Source of the DNA: Streptomyces sp. NA04227
GTDB taxonomy: Bacteria > Actinomycetota > Actinomycetes > Streptomycetales > Streptomycetaceae
Direction: 5' to 3'
Assembly (NCBI RefSeq): GCF_013364195.1
Contig: NZ_CP054918.1
Location: 7,305,001 to 7,369,000, forward strand
DNA length: 64,000 nucleotides
The position numbers and the translations under genes were made by a program. Of the stretch, positions 1 to 9,157 are shown piece after piece. Position 1 is the stretch's first letter. Each line of letters starts with the position of its first letter. The notes below the pieces were generated by a model. That model searched no databases. It had not been told where the DNA came from and saw only the letters and a program-made list of their open reading frames with translations.

Positions 1-995
1 AGGACACGCACCGCGAACCACAGGGCGACCACGACGACCAGCCAGAACTGCCAGGCGCGGACGTCCCCTTCGCGCACGTACTCCTCGTTGACAAAGATCA
101 CGCACCCGACCAGGAGCGCGTCGCGGAGCGTCGACTTGTACGCCTTGCGCAGTTGCCTGCGTTCCCCGGCGTCGGCGAGCCTCGCGGCGTAGAGGGCGAC
201 ATCACCGTAGGCCTCCTGGGCGGTGGTTCCCGCCGCGGCCAGATGGGAGCGCACCTCGGCCGTGTGCTCGCGGGCCTCACGGCCGGGCATGCCGTGCCGG
301 CCGCGCAGCAGCCCGTCGAGCCGGGTGGTCCAGCGCCGGCTGTCGGGCTCCTCGGCGGGCCCCTCGAACCAGGCGTTCAGCGCGGGGGCCGGGCTGGTAC
401 GTACCGAGGCGGCGAGCAGCAGGGGCGCCAGCAGGACCACCGGTGCGGGGAGCTTGACCAGCGGGTCCTCGGACAGAGCGACCGCGGCCGTGATCGCCCC
501 GGCGACCAGCGCGCCGCCCGCGAGGCCCCAGCCGGTCACGGCCCGATACCGTCCGGCGCTGCGCATCCCCATCGCCACCGCGATACACACCAGGGCGGTC
601 AGCACCAGCAGTACGAACGACCCGGCGCCCGGCGAGAACTGGACACGGATGCCCTCGGTGAACCAGAAGACCAACGTCGTCACCGCGCCGGTCACCGCAC
701 CCGCGTAGAGGATGCGGCGGAACTGCTCGACGGGGGTGAGGCCGTTCAGGTCCACGGAGCCGCGGTAGCGCTCGTCGACGCGTTCCGCGGCGACGGTGTC
801 GGCGTACGCGCGCGGGTCGCCCAGGAGTTCGGCGGCGCGCACCCCCGACTCCTCGGTGGTTTCCCGCACTTCGGCCAGCACGCGCTCGGCGAGGCCGTCC
901 GGCACCTCGTGGTGCAGAAGGAGTTGCACCTCGAAGGTCGCGGCCCAGTCCGCGTCCGCCTCGTGCGGCCAGTCGATGGTTCTGCCGGTTGTCAT
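1..995 (-). CDS. PadR-partner integral membrane protein (3' end outside window)
   Basis: The reading frame starts at the ATG at 995 and stays open to the left edge, so at least 331 N-terminal residues are seen and the C-terminus is missing. An N-terminal helical segment of about 95 residues is followed by four hydrophobic stretches (roughly residues 98-200), a second helical soluble segment, and more hydrophobic sequence near the edge. The soluble helical parts resemble the small cytoplasmic prefix domains often found on membrane proteins encoded beside PadR regulators; this is a resemblance judged by eye. The start overlaps the padR stop by 4 nt (ATGA at 992-995), so the two are translationally coupled and the PadR protein probably controls this gene. 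Substrate and function are unknown. Confidence 0.75.
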   Translation of the reverse strand, partial: MTTGRTIDWPHEADADWAATFEVQLLLHHEVPDGLAERVLAEVRETTEESGVRAAELLGDPRAYADTVAAERVDERYRGSVDLNGLTPVEQFRRILYAGAVTGAVTTLVFWFTEGIRVQFSPGAGSFVLLVLTALVCIAVAMGMRSAGRYRAVTGWGLAGGALVAGAITAAVALSEDPLVKLPAPVVLLAPLLLAASVRTSPAPALNAWFEGPAEEPDSRRWTTRLDGLLRGRHGMPGREAREHTAEVRSHLAAAGTTAQEAYGDVALYAARLADAGERRQLRKAYKSTLRDALLVGCVIFVNEEYVREGDVRAWQFWLVVVVALWFAVRV

Positions 996-1321
996 GGTGC
1001 CCCCGTGAGTGTGGCGACGGTCGTGGTGAAGTGCTGCCAGTCGGCCCGTTCCGCCGCCAGACGTGCGCGACCCTGGTCGGTGATCGCGTAGTACTTGCGG
1101 CCGGGCCCGTTCTCGCCGGGTGACCAGCGAACGGACACCGCGCCCTCCTCGGCGAGGCGGGTCAGTGCCGGGTAGAGCGTCGCGGGTTTGACCTCGCCGA
1201 GCCCGGACTCGGCGAGCCTGTTGATGAGCGCGTAGCCGTAGCTCTCGCCCTCCGTGTCCAGCACGCCGAGCAGACAGAGCTGTAGACAGGCGCGTATCCA
1301 CGCCCCCTGAGAGGAGTTCAC
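992..1321 (-). CDS. PadR family transcriptional regulator
   Basis: This 109-residue protein has the compact winged-helix layout of PadR regulators: an N-terminal helical region with SYGYALINRL, then the recognition segment with KPATLYPALTRLAEEG and a wing with GRKYYAITDQG. PadR proteins are usually autoregulatory repressors that release DNA when bound by a ligand and control an adjacent membrane protein. Here the downstream partner overlaps by 4 nt, so both are made from one message. GTG at 1321 is the start that gives the normal family length. A promoter with a dyad over its -10 box lies just upstream (1343-1385). Confidence 0.9.
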   Translation of the reverse strand: MNSSQGAWIRACLQLCLLGVLDTEGESYGYALINRLAESGLGEVKPATLYPALTRLAEEGAVSVRWSPGENGPGRKYYAITDQGRARLAAERADWQHFTTTVATLTGAP

Positions 1322-1342
1322 TGCCCCCGCTTTCGTATCTCC

Positions 1343-1385
1343 TACTAGTACGAGATTTATACTACTGCGAGAAGTGATCGTTCAA
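1343..1385 (-). promoter_or_regulatory. Candidate padR promoter with overlapping inverted repeat
   Basis: Read on the minus strand, TTGAAC (1380-1385) is followed after 18 bp by TATAAA (1356-1361), a good housekeeping promoter match. An inverted repeat TAGTA-N9-TACTA (1346-1364) covers the -10 element, and TACTAGTA (1343-1350) is itself a palindrome. PadR repressors typically bind such AT-rich dyads in their own promoters, so autoregulation is likely. The sequence features are seen directly; the binding is inferred. Confidence 0.55.
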
Positions 1386-1506
1386 CCGCCGCCGTCCTGC
1401 GCCTCCGGCGCAGATGAACGGCGGTGCGACGCCCTGTTCACGCGCAGTGCACGCCCGCTCCATGGGCCGGGTACGGAATGTCAGATCCGCGTGGTCTGAT
1501 GGAGGC

Positions 1507-2334
1507 ATGATCGAAGACTTTCTCGGCCAAGCTCTTGACGATGTGGAAGAGGCGGTCCGCAAGGCGGCCGCCGCGGAGGTGATGCCCCGCTTCCGGCAGC
1601 TCGCCGCGCACGAGATAGTCGAGAAGAACGGGCCGCACGACCTGGTGACGGTGGCCGACCGCAACGCCGAGGAGTTCCTCACCAAGGAGCTGACCCGGCT
1701 GCTGCCCGGCTCGCTCGTGGTGGGCGAGGAGGCGGTGCACGCCAACCCGCGGACCTACGAGGCGCTGAAGTCGGATGCCCCGGTGTGGATCGTCGACCCC
1801 GTGGACGGCACTCGGCAGTTCGTGCAGGGCGACCCCGGGTTCTGCACCCTGGTCGCGCTGGCCCAGCGCGGGGTCGTGCACGCCTCGTGGACCTTCGCGC
1901 CCGCGCGCGACCAGATCGCCGTCGCGGTGCGCGGCGGCGGGGCCCGGCTGGACGGGCAGCTCATACGTTCCGGTGAAGTGCCCGCGGACAAGATCCTCGA
2001 AGTGGCCACCTCGCACCCCGACTACACGACCGAGGAACAGAAGCGCGCGCTGCTCGCCCTGGACACCGAGGGTGTGCGGACACGGCCCTGCGGTTCCGCC
2101 GGTCTGGAGTATCTGGCCGTGGCGCGCGGCGAGTTGGACGCCACCGCCTTCTCCTGGGAAGCGGCCTGGGACCACGCCGCCGGGCTGCTCCTCGTCGAGG
2201 AGGCGGGCGGCGCCCACCTCACGCGGGCCGGCGAGCCCTTCCGAATCACCGGGGCGAACGCCCTGCCGTTCACCGCGGCCCGTGACCTCGCCACCGCCCG
2301 CCGGATCGCCGACCTGCTTGCGGAGGGTGCCTGA
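1507..2334 (+). CDS. Inositol monophosphatase family phosphatase
   Basis: This 275-residue protein has the metal-dependent phosphatase signatures of the IMPase/histidinol-phosphatase superfamily: GEEA, WIVDPVDGTRQFV (the DPxDGT metal site) and, near the C-terminus, WEAAWDHAAGLLLVEEAGG (the WD..AG site). Such enzymes hydrolyse small phosphate monoesters (inositol phosphate, histidinol phosphate, 3-phosphoadenosine 5-phosphate) with Mg2+. The substrate cannot be assigned from sequence, and nothing in the context points to histidine or inositol metabolism. The frame is open further upstream. ATG 1507 was chosen because it gives the family length, although GGAGG sits only one base before it; ATG 1462 is an alternative. 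Confidence 0.85.
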   Translation: MIEDFLGQALDDVEEAVRKAAAAEVMPRFRQLAAHEIVEKNGPHDLVTVADRNAEEFLTKELTRLLPGSLVVGEEAVHANPRTYEALKSDAPVWIVDPVDGTRQFVQGDPGFCTLVALAQRGVVHASWTFAPARDQIAVAVRGGGARLDGQLIRSGEVPADKILEVATSHPDYTTEEQKRALLALDTEGVRTRPCGSAGLEYLAVARGELDATAFSWEAAWDHAAGLLLVEEAGGAHLTRAGEPFRITGANALPFTAARDLATARRIADLLAEGA

Positions 2335-2451
2335 CCACGTGCGTACGGTGGTGGTGAGGGAAGCTCGCTTCGGGGTGAGGGCCCTGCGGCCAGGACTTTG
2401 GCCCGGGCATATCCTGATCCGCACGGTCACCGGCTGACAAAGGAGTCCGAG

Positions 2452-3870
2452 GTGCCTTCGATGCTCGACGCGGTCGTGGTGGGCGCGGGGCCCAACGGTC
2501 TGACCGCAGCGGTCGAACTGGCCCGGCGCGGAATGAGCGTCGCGGTGTTCGAGGCCCGCGACACCATCGGCGGGGGAGCGCGCACCGAGGAACTCACCCT
2601 GCCCGGCTTCCGGCACGACCCGTGTTCCGCGGCCCACCCCTTCGGCGCGGGCTCGCCGGTCTTCTCGACCATGCCACTGCACGAGTACGGGCTCGAGTGG
2701 CTGCACGCCGAACTGCCGATGGCCCACCCGGGACTCGACGGCTCGGCCGCGGTCCTGTCCCGCTCGATCGCCGAGACGGCCGCGTCCCTCGGTACCCACG
2801 ACGGGGCCGCGTACCGCCGCCTGATGGCGCCCTTCGCGGGCAAGTGGCACAGCATCGCGCGCGACTTCATGCAACTGCCGTCGACCGCGCTGCCCCGCGA
2901 CCCGCTGACCCTGGCCCGGCTCGGCCTCGCCGGGGGCCCGCCCGCGAGCTGGCTGATGCGCCGCTTCCGCGACGAGCCCGCACGCACCCTCTTCGCCGGA
3001 CTCGTCGGCCACATCATGGCGCCACTGAACGGCATCGCCACCGGCGCCGTCGGCCTCGTCTTCGCGCTCGCCGCGCACGAGGTCGGCTGGCCGGTGGCCC
3101 GCGGCGGCTCGCAGTCGATCTCGGACGCGCTCGGCCGCTATCTCCGCGCGCTGGGCGGCAGCGTGCACACCGACTACGAGGTCAAGCGCCTCGACGACCT
3201 GCCGCCCGCCCGTGCCTACGTCTTCGACACCTCGCCGACGGCCCTCGCGCGCATCGCGGGACTCGGCCACTACTACGCCGGATTCCGTTACGGGGCAGGG
3301 GTGTTCAAGGTCGACTACGCCCTGGACGGCCCGGTGCCCTGGACCTCCGAGGCGGCGCGGCGCGCGGGCACTGTACAAGTCGCCGCCGACAGCCGGGAGA
3401 TCGGCGCCGCACTGCGCGCCGCCTCCCGCGAGGGGCGCGCCCCCGAGGCGCCGTTCCTCATCACCGTCCAGCCCTCCGTCGTCGATCCGGGCCGCGCCCC
3501 CGAGGGCAAGCAGGTGTTCTGGGCCTACGGGCACGTTCCCAACGGCTGGGACGGCGACCTCACCGGTGCCATCGAGCGCCAACTGGAGCGCTTCGCGCCG
3601 GGGTTCAGGGACCGGGTCCTCGCCCGTGCGATCGCCGGACCGCCCCAACTGGCCGCGCGCAACGCGAACTACGTCGGCGGGGACATCGCCTGCGGCGCCG
3701 CCGACGGCCTGCAACTCCTGCTCAGGCCCCGGCTCACGCTGGCACCCCACCGCACCCCGCGCCCCGCCGTCTTCCTCTGCTCCAGTGCCACACCGCCCGG
3801 CCCCGGAGTGCACGGCATGTCCGGGCACAACGCGGCCAAGGCGGTCTGGCGACACCTGCGCGCCGCCTGA
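2452..3870 (+). CDS. Phytoene-desaturase-like FAD-dependent oxidoreductase
   Basis: This 472-residue flavoprotein begins with a Rossmann dinucleotide motif ([20 protein letters not shown]) followed by an acidic strand end ([12 protein letters not shown]), and ends with the conserved C-terminal FAD segment containing [12 protein letters not shown]. This arrangement is typical of the NAD(P)/FAD-dependent oxidoreductases related to phytoene desaturases (CrtI-like). No carotenoid genes are nearby, so the role is open. GTG 2452 is preferred because AAAGGAG lies about 6 nt upstream; ATG 2461 is possible. It stands alone between an IMPase-like gene and a divergent-type regulator, all on the plus strand. 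Confidence 0.85.
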   Translation: MPSMLDAVVVGAGPNGLTAAVELARRGMSVAVFEARDTIGGGARTEELTLPGFRHDPCSAAHPFGAGSPVFSTMPLHEYGLEWLHAELPMAHPGLDGSAAVLSRSIAETAASLGTHDGAAYRRLMAPFAGKWHSIARDFMQLPSTALPRDPLTLARLGLAGGPPASWLMRRFRDEPARTLFAGLVGHIMAPLNGIATGAVGLVFALAAHEVGWPVARGGSQSISDALGRYLRALGGSVHTDYEVKRLDDLPPARAYVFDTSPTALARIAGLGHYYAGFRYGAGVFKVDYALDGPVPWTSEAARRAGTVQVAADSREIGAALRAASREGRAPEAPFLITVQPSVVDPGRAPEGKQVFWAYGHVPNGWDGDLTGAIERQLERFAPGFRDRVLARAIAGPPQLAARNANYVGGDIACGAADGLQLLLRPRLTLAPHRTPRPAVFLCSSATPPGPGVHGMSGHNAAKAVWRHLRAA

Positions 3871-4014
3871 CGGCCCCGGCGCGAGGACTCGACGGCCCCG
3901 CCTCGCGGAGGGGGCCGAGCACCGGGAACGGGCGGCCGTGTCCGTATCGCGTGCCCCTGATCCGTAAGCTGCCTGGCGGGCGGGTACTTCCGCGGCACGG
4001 AGCAAAGGAGCACG

Positions 4015-5127
4015 ATGGCGCAGCAGTCAGGATCCGGCGGGCCCCTCGGCGGCCCAGGGCAGTCGGCCCGTGAGCAGCGGGCGACGGGACAGCCGGGGTC
4101 CGGTCCCGCGACCGCGCGGCTCGCCGACATCGCCGCACACGCCGGGGTCAGCGAGGCCACCGTGAGCCGGGTCCTCAACGGTAAGCCCCAAGTCGCGGCG
4201 GCCACCCGTGAGTCGGTGCTCGCCGCGCTCGACGTACTCGGCTACGAACGGCCCGTACGTCTGCGCCAGCGCAGCGCGGGCCTCGTCGGGCTCATCACGC
4301 CCGAGCTGGAGAATCCCATCTTTCCCGCCCTCGCCCAGGTCATCAGCCAGGCACTGACCCGCCAGGGCTACACCCCGGTCCTCGCTACCCAGACCCCGGG
4401 CGGCTCCACCGAGGACGAGCTCACCGAGATGCTGGTCGACCGCGGCGTCAGCGGCATGATCTACGTCTCGGGACTGCACGCCGACACCACGGCCGACACC
4501 GCCCGCTACGACCAACTCCGGGCTCGCGGCGTGCCGTTCGTGCTCGTGGACGGTTTCTCCCCGAAGGTGCGGGCGCCGTTCATCTCCCCGGACGACCGGG
4601 CGGCCATGGACCTCGCCGTACGGCACCTGGTCTCGCTCGGGCACACCCGAATCGGTCTCGCGCTCGGGCCGCAGCGCTTCGTACCCGTGCAGCGCAAGAC
4701 GGAGGGCTTCGTCCGCAGCATGCGGGAACTGCTCGGCCTGGACCCGGAGGACATCGAACAGCGGCTGGTGCAGCACTCGTTGTACACCGTGGAGGGCGGG
4801 CAGGCCGCGGCCGCCGCACTGATCGAGCGCGGCTGCACGGCCGTCGTCTGCGCCAGCGACATGATGGCGCTCGGCGCGATCCGCGCGGTGCGTCAGCGGG
4901 AGCTGCGCGTCCCGCAGGACGTCTCCGTGGTCGGCTTCGACGACTCCCCGCTGATCCCTTTCACCGATCCGCCGCTCACCACGGTGCGCAAGCCGGTGCC
5001 CGCGATGGGGCAGGCGGCGGTACGCACCCTCCTCGACGAGATGCAGGGCACCCCGGCGCCGCACAGCGAGTTCGTGTTCATGCCGGAGCTGGTGGTCAGG
5101 GGCTCGACCGCGGCGGCCCCGGCCTGA
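4015..5127 (+). CDS. LacI family transcriptional regulator
   Basis: This 370-residue protein has an unusually long, Gly/Pro/Gln-rich N-terminal tail of about 33 residues before the LacI helix-turn-helix (LADIAAHAGVSEATVSRVLNG, about residues 36-56). A periplasmic-binding-protein-like effector domain follows, ending with VSVVGFDDSPL and PPLTTVRKP, characteristic of the family. It would repress or activate sugar or polyol genes in response to a small carbohydrate. The ATG has a good AAAGGAG site. Downstream on the same strand, after 286 bp, is phospholipase C, but no LacI-type palindrome was seen in that gap. A LacI-type palindrome does occur at 10580-10593 before glycerate kinase. Confidence 0.92.
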   Translation: MAQQSGSGGPLGGPGQSAREQRATGQPGSGPATARLADIAAHAGVSEATVSRVLNGKPQVAAATRESVLAALDVLGYERPVRLRQRSAGLVGLITPELENPIFPALAQVISQALTRQGYTPVLATQTPGGSTEDELTEMLVDRGVSGMIYVSGLHADTTADTARYDQLRARGVPFVLVDGFSPKVRAPFISPDDRAAMDLAVRHLVSLGHTRIGLALGPQRFVPVQRKTEGFVRSMRELLGLDPEDIEQRLVQHSLYTVEGGQAAAAALIERGCTAVVCASDMMALGAIRAVRQRELRVPQDVSVVGFDDSPLIPFTDPPLTTVRKPVPAMGQAAVRTLLDEMQGTPAPHSEFVFMPELVVRGSTAAAPA

Positions 5128-5197
5128 CGACGCGGAGACCTCGCCCCGGGGTGCCGCGCCGGCGAGGAGGCACAGTGGTGTGACGTGATGCATCCAG

Positions 5198-5219
5198 AAC
5201 GGGCGAACAAGGGATGAAC
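5198..5219 (-). promoter_or_regulatory. PHO-box-like direct repeat upstream of phospholipase C
   Basis: On the minus strand two 11-nt units, GTTCATCCCTT and GTTCGCCCGTT, lie end to end. This matches the known architecture of the Streptomyces PhoP binding unit (11-nt direct repeats beginning GTTCAC/GTTCGC). The site is about 195 nt before the phospholipase C start and points away from it. Phosphate control would make sense for an enzyme that releases phosphocholine from lipid. Orientation and distance make it a candidate only. Confidence 0.4.
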
Positions 5220-5413
5220 TAACCCCGACACATGCGTGAAACTGCTGAAAAATGATTCGGATCGAGCACTTCCGATCGTCTTCCCGATCGTGAAGAATCT
5301 GCCCTCGGCGCGGCGCTGCGGCCGGAGTCCTTCGCGGACCGGCAGCATTGTTCGGCGCGCGGCAGGACGAAACGATCACAGCACGAGTCCGAGACCTCGG
5401 GGAGAACTTGCGG

Positions 5414-7477
5414 ATGACCGGCATCAATCGACGGCGCTTCATGCAGCTCGCCGGCGGCACCGCCGCCATGACGGCCCTCACGGCCACCATCGCCAAGGCC
5501 GCCGCGATCCCGGCGAACCGCAGGACCAACTCCCTCGAGGACATCGAGCACATCGTCGTGCTGATGCAGGAGAACCGGTCCTTCGACCACTACTACGGCG
5601 CGCTGCGCGGCGTCCGCGGCTTCGGCGACCCGAGGCCGGTGAAGCTGCCCAACAACCGCCCGGTCTGGTACCAGTCGGACGGCACGAAGGAGATCCCGCC
5701 GTTCCGCCCCGACACCGACGACCTCGGCATGAAGTTCATCGAGGGACTCAACCACGACTGGGACGGCGGCCACGCCGCCTTCAACAACGGCAACTACGAC
5801 AAATGGATCCCCGCCAAGGGCGGCGGCACGATGGCCCACCTCACCCGTGAGGACATCCCCTTCCACTACGCCCTCGCCGACGCCTTCACCATCTGCGACG
5901 CCTACCACTGCTCGCTGATGACCGCCACCGACCCCAACCGCTACTACATGTGGTCCGGTTACTGCGGCAATGACGGCACCGGCGGCGGCCCGGTCATCGA
6001 CAACGCCGAGAAGGGCTACGGCTGGAAGACCTACCCCGAGCGCCTGGAAGAGGCGGGCGTCTCCTGGAAGATCTACCAGGACATCGGTGACGGTCTCGAC
6101 GCGGCGGGCAAGTGGGGCTGGATCGACGACGCCTACCGGGGCAACTACGGCGACAACTCGCTGCTGTACTTCAACAGTTACCGCGAGGCCCAGCCCGGCA
6201 ACCCGCTGTACGACAAGGCCCGCACCGGCACCAACGCCAAGGCGGGCGACGGCTACTTCGACATCCTCAAGGCCGACGTCACGAGCGGCAAGCTCCCGCA
6301 GATCTCCTGGGTCGTCGCGCCCGAGGCCTTCACCGAGCACCCCAACTGGCCCGCGAACTACGGTGCTTGGTACATCGCCCAGGTCCTGGAGGCACTCACC
6401 GCCGACCCCGAGGTGTGGAGCAAGACCGCGCTCCTGATCACCTTCGACGAGAACGACGGCTACTTCGACCACGTCGTTCCGCCGTACGCGCCCAAGGACG
6501 CGAACGAGGGCCTGTCCACGGTCGGCGTGGAAGGGGAGTACTACACCCCGAAGGGCGGCGCGAAGTACGTGCCCGGGCACTACGGCCTCGGGCAGCGGGT
6601 GCCGATGCTGGTCGTCTCACCCTGGAGCACCGGCGGCTATGTCTGCTCGCAGACCTTCGACCACACCTCGATCCTCCAGTTCATGGAGCAGCGCTTCGGG
6701 GTGCAGGAGCCGAACATCTCGGCCTGGCGCCGCGCGGTCTGCGGCGACCTGACCGCCGCCTTCGACTTCTCGCGCGCCGACGGCAACGTGCCCGAACTGC
6801 CGGACACGGACGCCTACGAGCCGCCGGACCACGAGCGCCACGAGTCGTACGTGCCGCCGGTCCCGGCCCAGGGCAAGCTGCCCGCGCAGGAGTCCGGACG
6901 GCGCCCGGCCCGTGCCCTGCCGTACGACCTGGCGGTGGACGCCAGGACCGCCGACGACCCCAAGCGGTTCCGCCTCGACTTCGCCAGCCATGGCAAGGCG
7001 GGCGCCCACTTCCACGTCACCTCCGACATCCGCAGTGACGCGCCGTGGGTGTACACCGTCGGCGCCGGGGACACCCTGTCCGACACCTGGGCCACCGACT
7101 CCGGCAAGGGCGGCGCGTACGACCTCACCGTGCACGGACCCAGTGGTCTCTACCGGCGCTTCAAGGGGCGTGTCAGCCAGCAGGGCCCGGAAGTCACCGC
7201 ACGGCACGAGGCGAGCAGCGGTCGCGTCCGTATCAAGCTGACCCAGCGCGGCACCGCCACCGTCACGGTCACGCTCAAGGACGCGTACGCGGGCAACGCC
7301 GCGACCACGTACACGCTCAAGCCCGGTGCGAGCGTCGAGCACCTGACGCGCGAGGTCGAGCACGGCTGGTACGACGTGACGGTCACCTCCGGCCACGACG
7401 CCGAGTACCAGCGCCGGTACGCGGGCCACGTCGAGACCGGCAGCCCGAGCACCAGCGATCCGGCCCTCGGAGCCTGA
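5414..7477 (+). CDS. Tat-exported phosphocholine-type phospholipase C
   Basis: This 687-residue protein starts with a twin-arginine signal (INRRRFMQLAGG, then an alanine-rich hydrophobic segment), so it is exported folded. Residues about 45-440 form a phosphoesterase domain with QENRSFDHYYG near residue 53, the acidic and asparagine metal-site cluster typical of bacterial phosphocholine-specific phospholipases C (EC 3.1.4.3) and acid phosphatases of this family. ITFDENDGYFDHV lies further along. Two C-terminal beta domains of about 85 residues each match the usual C-terminal accessory domains. It would cleave phosphatidylcholine or related lipids outside the cell, yielding diacylglycerol and phosphocholine. 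ATG 5414 was chosen because it places the Tat motif at the N-terminus and has GGGAGA upstream. A strong terminator follows. Confidence 0.92.
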   Translation: MTGINRRRFMQLAGGTAAMTALTATIAKAAAIPANRRTNSLEDIEHIVVLMQENRSFDHYYGALRGVRGFGDPRPVKLPNNRPVWYQSDGTKEIPPFRPDTDDLGMKFIEGLNHDWDGGHAAFNNGNYDKWIPAKGGGTMAHLTREDIPFHYALADAFTICDAYHCSLMTATDPNRYYMWSGYCGNDGTGGGPVIDNAEKGYGWKTYPERLEEAGVSWKIYQDIGDGLDAAGKWGWIDDAYRGNYGDNSLLYFNSYREAQPGNPLYDKARTGTNAKAGDGYFDILKADVTSGKLPQISWVVAPEAFTEHPNWPANYGAWYIAQVLEALTADPEVWSKTALLITFDENDGYFDHVVPPYAPKDANEGLSTVGVEGEYYTPKGGAKYVPGHYGLGQRVPMLVVSPWSTGGYVCSQTFDHTSILQFMEQRFGVQEPNISAWRRAVCGDLTAAFDFSRADGNVPELPDTDAYEPPDHERHESYVPPVPAQGKLPAQESGRRPARALPYDLAVDARTADDPKRFRLDFASHGKAGAHFHVTSDIRSDAPWVYTVGAGDTLSDTWATDSGKGGAYDLTVHGPSGLYRRFKGRVSQQGPEVTARHEASSGRVRIKLTQRGTATVTVTLKDAYAGNAATTYTLKPGASVEHLTREVEHGWYDVTVTSGHDAEYQRRYAGHVETGSPSTSDPALGA

Positions 7478-7483
7478 GCCACC

Positions 7484-7523
7484 GGCGGTGTGCGGGACGG
7501 CGCGACCCGTCCCGCACACCGCC
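7484..7523. terminator. Strong 17-bp hairpin after phospholipase C
   Basis: The 17-nt arm GGCGGTGTGCGGGACGG (7484-7500) is matched perfectly by 7507-7523 around a 6-nt loop. It begins 7 nt after the phospholipase stop codon. There is no T-run, which is common for Streptomyces terminators. Confidence 0.8.
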
Positions 7524-7619
7524 TACGGCGCCGCGGGTGACTCGCCGAGGCCCAGGCAGCGGAACATCGATGTCGGATTCCTGCCAGCCTCCTCACCGCG
7601 GGTGCCCGATGCTTGACCC

Positions 7620-9083
7620 ATGCACACCGACACCGAACGCTGCCTGCGCGCCGTACGGTCCAAGGACGCCCGCTTCGACGGCTGGTTCTTCACGGCCGTG
7701 GTCACCACCGGCATCTACTGCCGTCCGAGCTGCCCCGTGGTGCCGCCCAAGCCGGCGAACATGCGATTCCATCCGAGCGCGGCCGCCTGCCAGCAGGCCG
7801 GGTTCCGGGCCTGCAAGCGCTGCCGCCCCGACACCAGCCCCGGCTCCCCGGAGTGGAACCAGCGCGCGGACCTGGTGGCCCGCGCCATGCGGCTGATCGC
7901 CGAGGGCGTGGTGGACCGCGAGGGCGTTCCCGGCCTGGCCGCCCGGCTCGGCTACAGCAGTCGCCAGATCGAGCGCCAGCTCCTCGCGGAACTCGGCGCG
8001 GGACCGCTCGCCCTGGCCCGCGCCCAGCGTGCCCAGACCGCGCGCCTGCTCATCGAGACCACTGCACTGCCGATGGCCGACATCGCCTTCGCCGCCGGCT
8101 TCGCCTCCATCCGCACCTTCAACGAGACGGTGCGCGAGGTTTTCGCTCTCTCGCCGAGCGAGCTGCGCGCCCGCGCCCCGCGCGCGGCCGCCACCCCCGG
8201 CGCCCTCTCCCTGCGGCTGCCGTTCCGCGGCCCGCTCTGCCCGGACAACCTCTTCGGCCACTTGGTCGCGACCGCGGTGCCCGGAGTCGAGGAGTGGCAC
8301 GCGGGCGCCTATCGCCGCACCCTTCAACTCCCTTACGGGCACGGCATCGTGGCGCTCACCCCGACGCCGGACCACATCGCCTGCCGTCTCACGCTGACCG
8401 ACCAGCGCGATCTGACCGTGGCCATCAGCCGATGCCGTCGGCTGCTCGACCTGGACGCCGACCCCGTCGCCGTGGACGAACAGCTGTCCGCCGACCCGCT
8501 GCTCGCCCCGCTGGTCGCCAAGGCGCCGGGGCGCCGGGTGCCGCGCACGGTGGACGAGGAGGAGTTCGCCGTACGGGCCGTGCTCGGCCAGCAGGTGTCC
8601 ACCGCAGCCGCGCGTACCCACGCCGCCCGGCTGGTCACGGCGCACGGCGAGCCGATCGAGGATCCCGAGGGCAATCTGACCCATCTCTTCCCGGACGCCG
8701 AGTCGCTCGCCGCCCTGGACCCCGAGTCCCTCGCCCTGCCGCGCAGCAGACGCCGGACCCTGACCACCCTGGTGGACTCGCTGGCCACACGCAGCCTGCG
8801 GCTCGGCGCCGGGAGCGACTGGACCGAGGCGCGCGACCGGCTCACCGGGCTGCCCGGCTTCGGCCCCTGGACCGTGGAGGTGATCGCGATGCGCGCGCTC
8901 GGCGACCCCGACGCGTTCCCGGCGACCGACCTGGGAGTCCGCCGCGCCGCCGGGGAACTCGGCCTGCCCGCGACCCCGGCCGCGCTCACCGCCCGCGCCG
9001 CCCGCTGGCGCCCCTGGCGCGCCTACGCGGTCCAGTACCTCTGGGCGACCGACGACCACCCGATCAACGTGCTGCCGGTCTGA
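7620..9083 (+). CDS. AdaA-AlkA fusion: methyl-DNA sensor and 3-methyladenine glycosylase
   Basis: This 487-residue fusion protein joins three parts. Residues 1-75 are an Ada metal-binding domain with cysteines C34, C38, C65 and C68, matching the four zinc-binding cysteines of E. coli Ada; the first would accept methyl groups from phosphotriesters. Residues about 85-175 form an AraC-type helix-turn-helix. Residues about 190-487 form an AlkA glycosylase, with a helix-hairpin-helix (LPGFGPWTVEVIAMRALG) and the downstream catalytic aspartate in ATDLGV. It would both sense alkylation damage and remove alkylated bases. The O6-methyltransferase half of classical Ada is encoded separately 74 bp downstream, so the two genes form an adaptive-response module. 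Confidence 0.93.
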   Translation: MHTDTERCLRAVRSKDARFDGWFFTAVVTTGIYCRPSCPVVPPKPANMRFHPSAAACQQAGFRACKRCRPDTSPGSPEWNQRADLVARAMRLIAEGVVDREGVPGLAARLGYSSRQIERQLLAELGAGPLALARAQRAQTARLLIETTALPMADIAFAAGFASIRTFNETVREVFALSPSELRARAPRAAATPGALSLRLPFRGPLCPDNLFGHLVATAVPGVEEWHAGAYRRTLQLPYGHGIVALTPTPDHIACRLTLTDQRDLTVAISRCRRLLDLDADPVAVDEQLSADPLLAPLVAKAPGRRVPRTVDEEEFAVRAVLGQQVSTAAARTHAARLVTAHGEPIEDPEGNLTHLFPDAESLAALDPESLALPRSRRRTLTTLVDSLATRSLRLGAGSDWTEARDRLTGLPGFGPWTVEVIAMRALGDPDAFPATDLGVRRAAGELGLPATPAALTARAARWRPWRAYAVQYLWATDDHPINVLPV

Positions 9084-9157
9084 GTGACCGACCACCTCAA
9101 CTGCCCTGTTGCACAAGGAAGTCGGCGCGCCTCGCCGCACAGGAGGAAGATCTACCC

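Noticed and set aside
2452..3870. Carotenoid biosynthesis assignment for the phytoene-desaturase-like gene
   Set aside because: No crtB, crtE or cyclase genes are adjacent, and the family includes many unrelated oxidoreductases.
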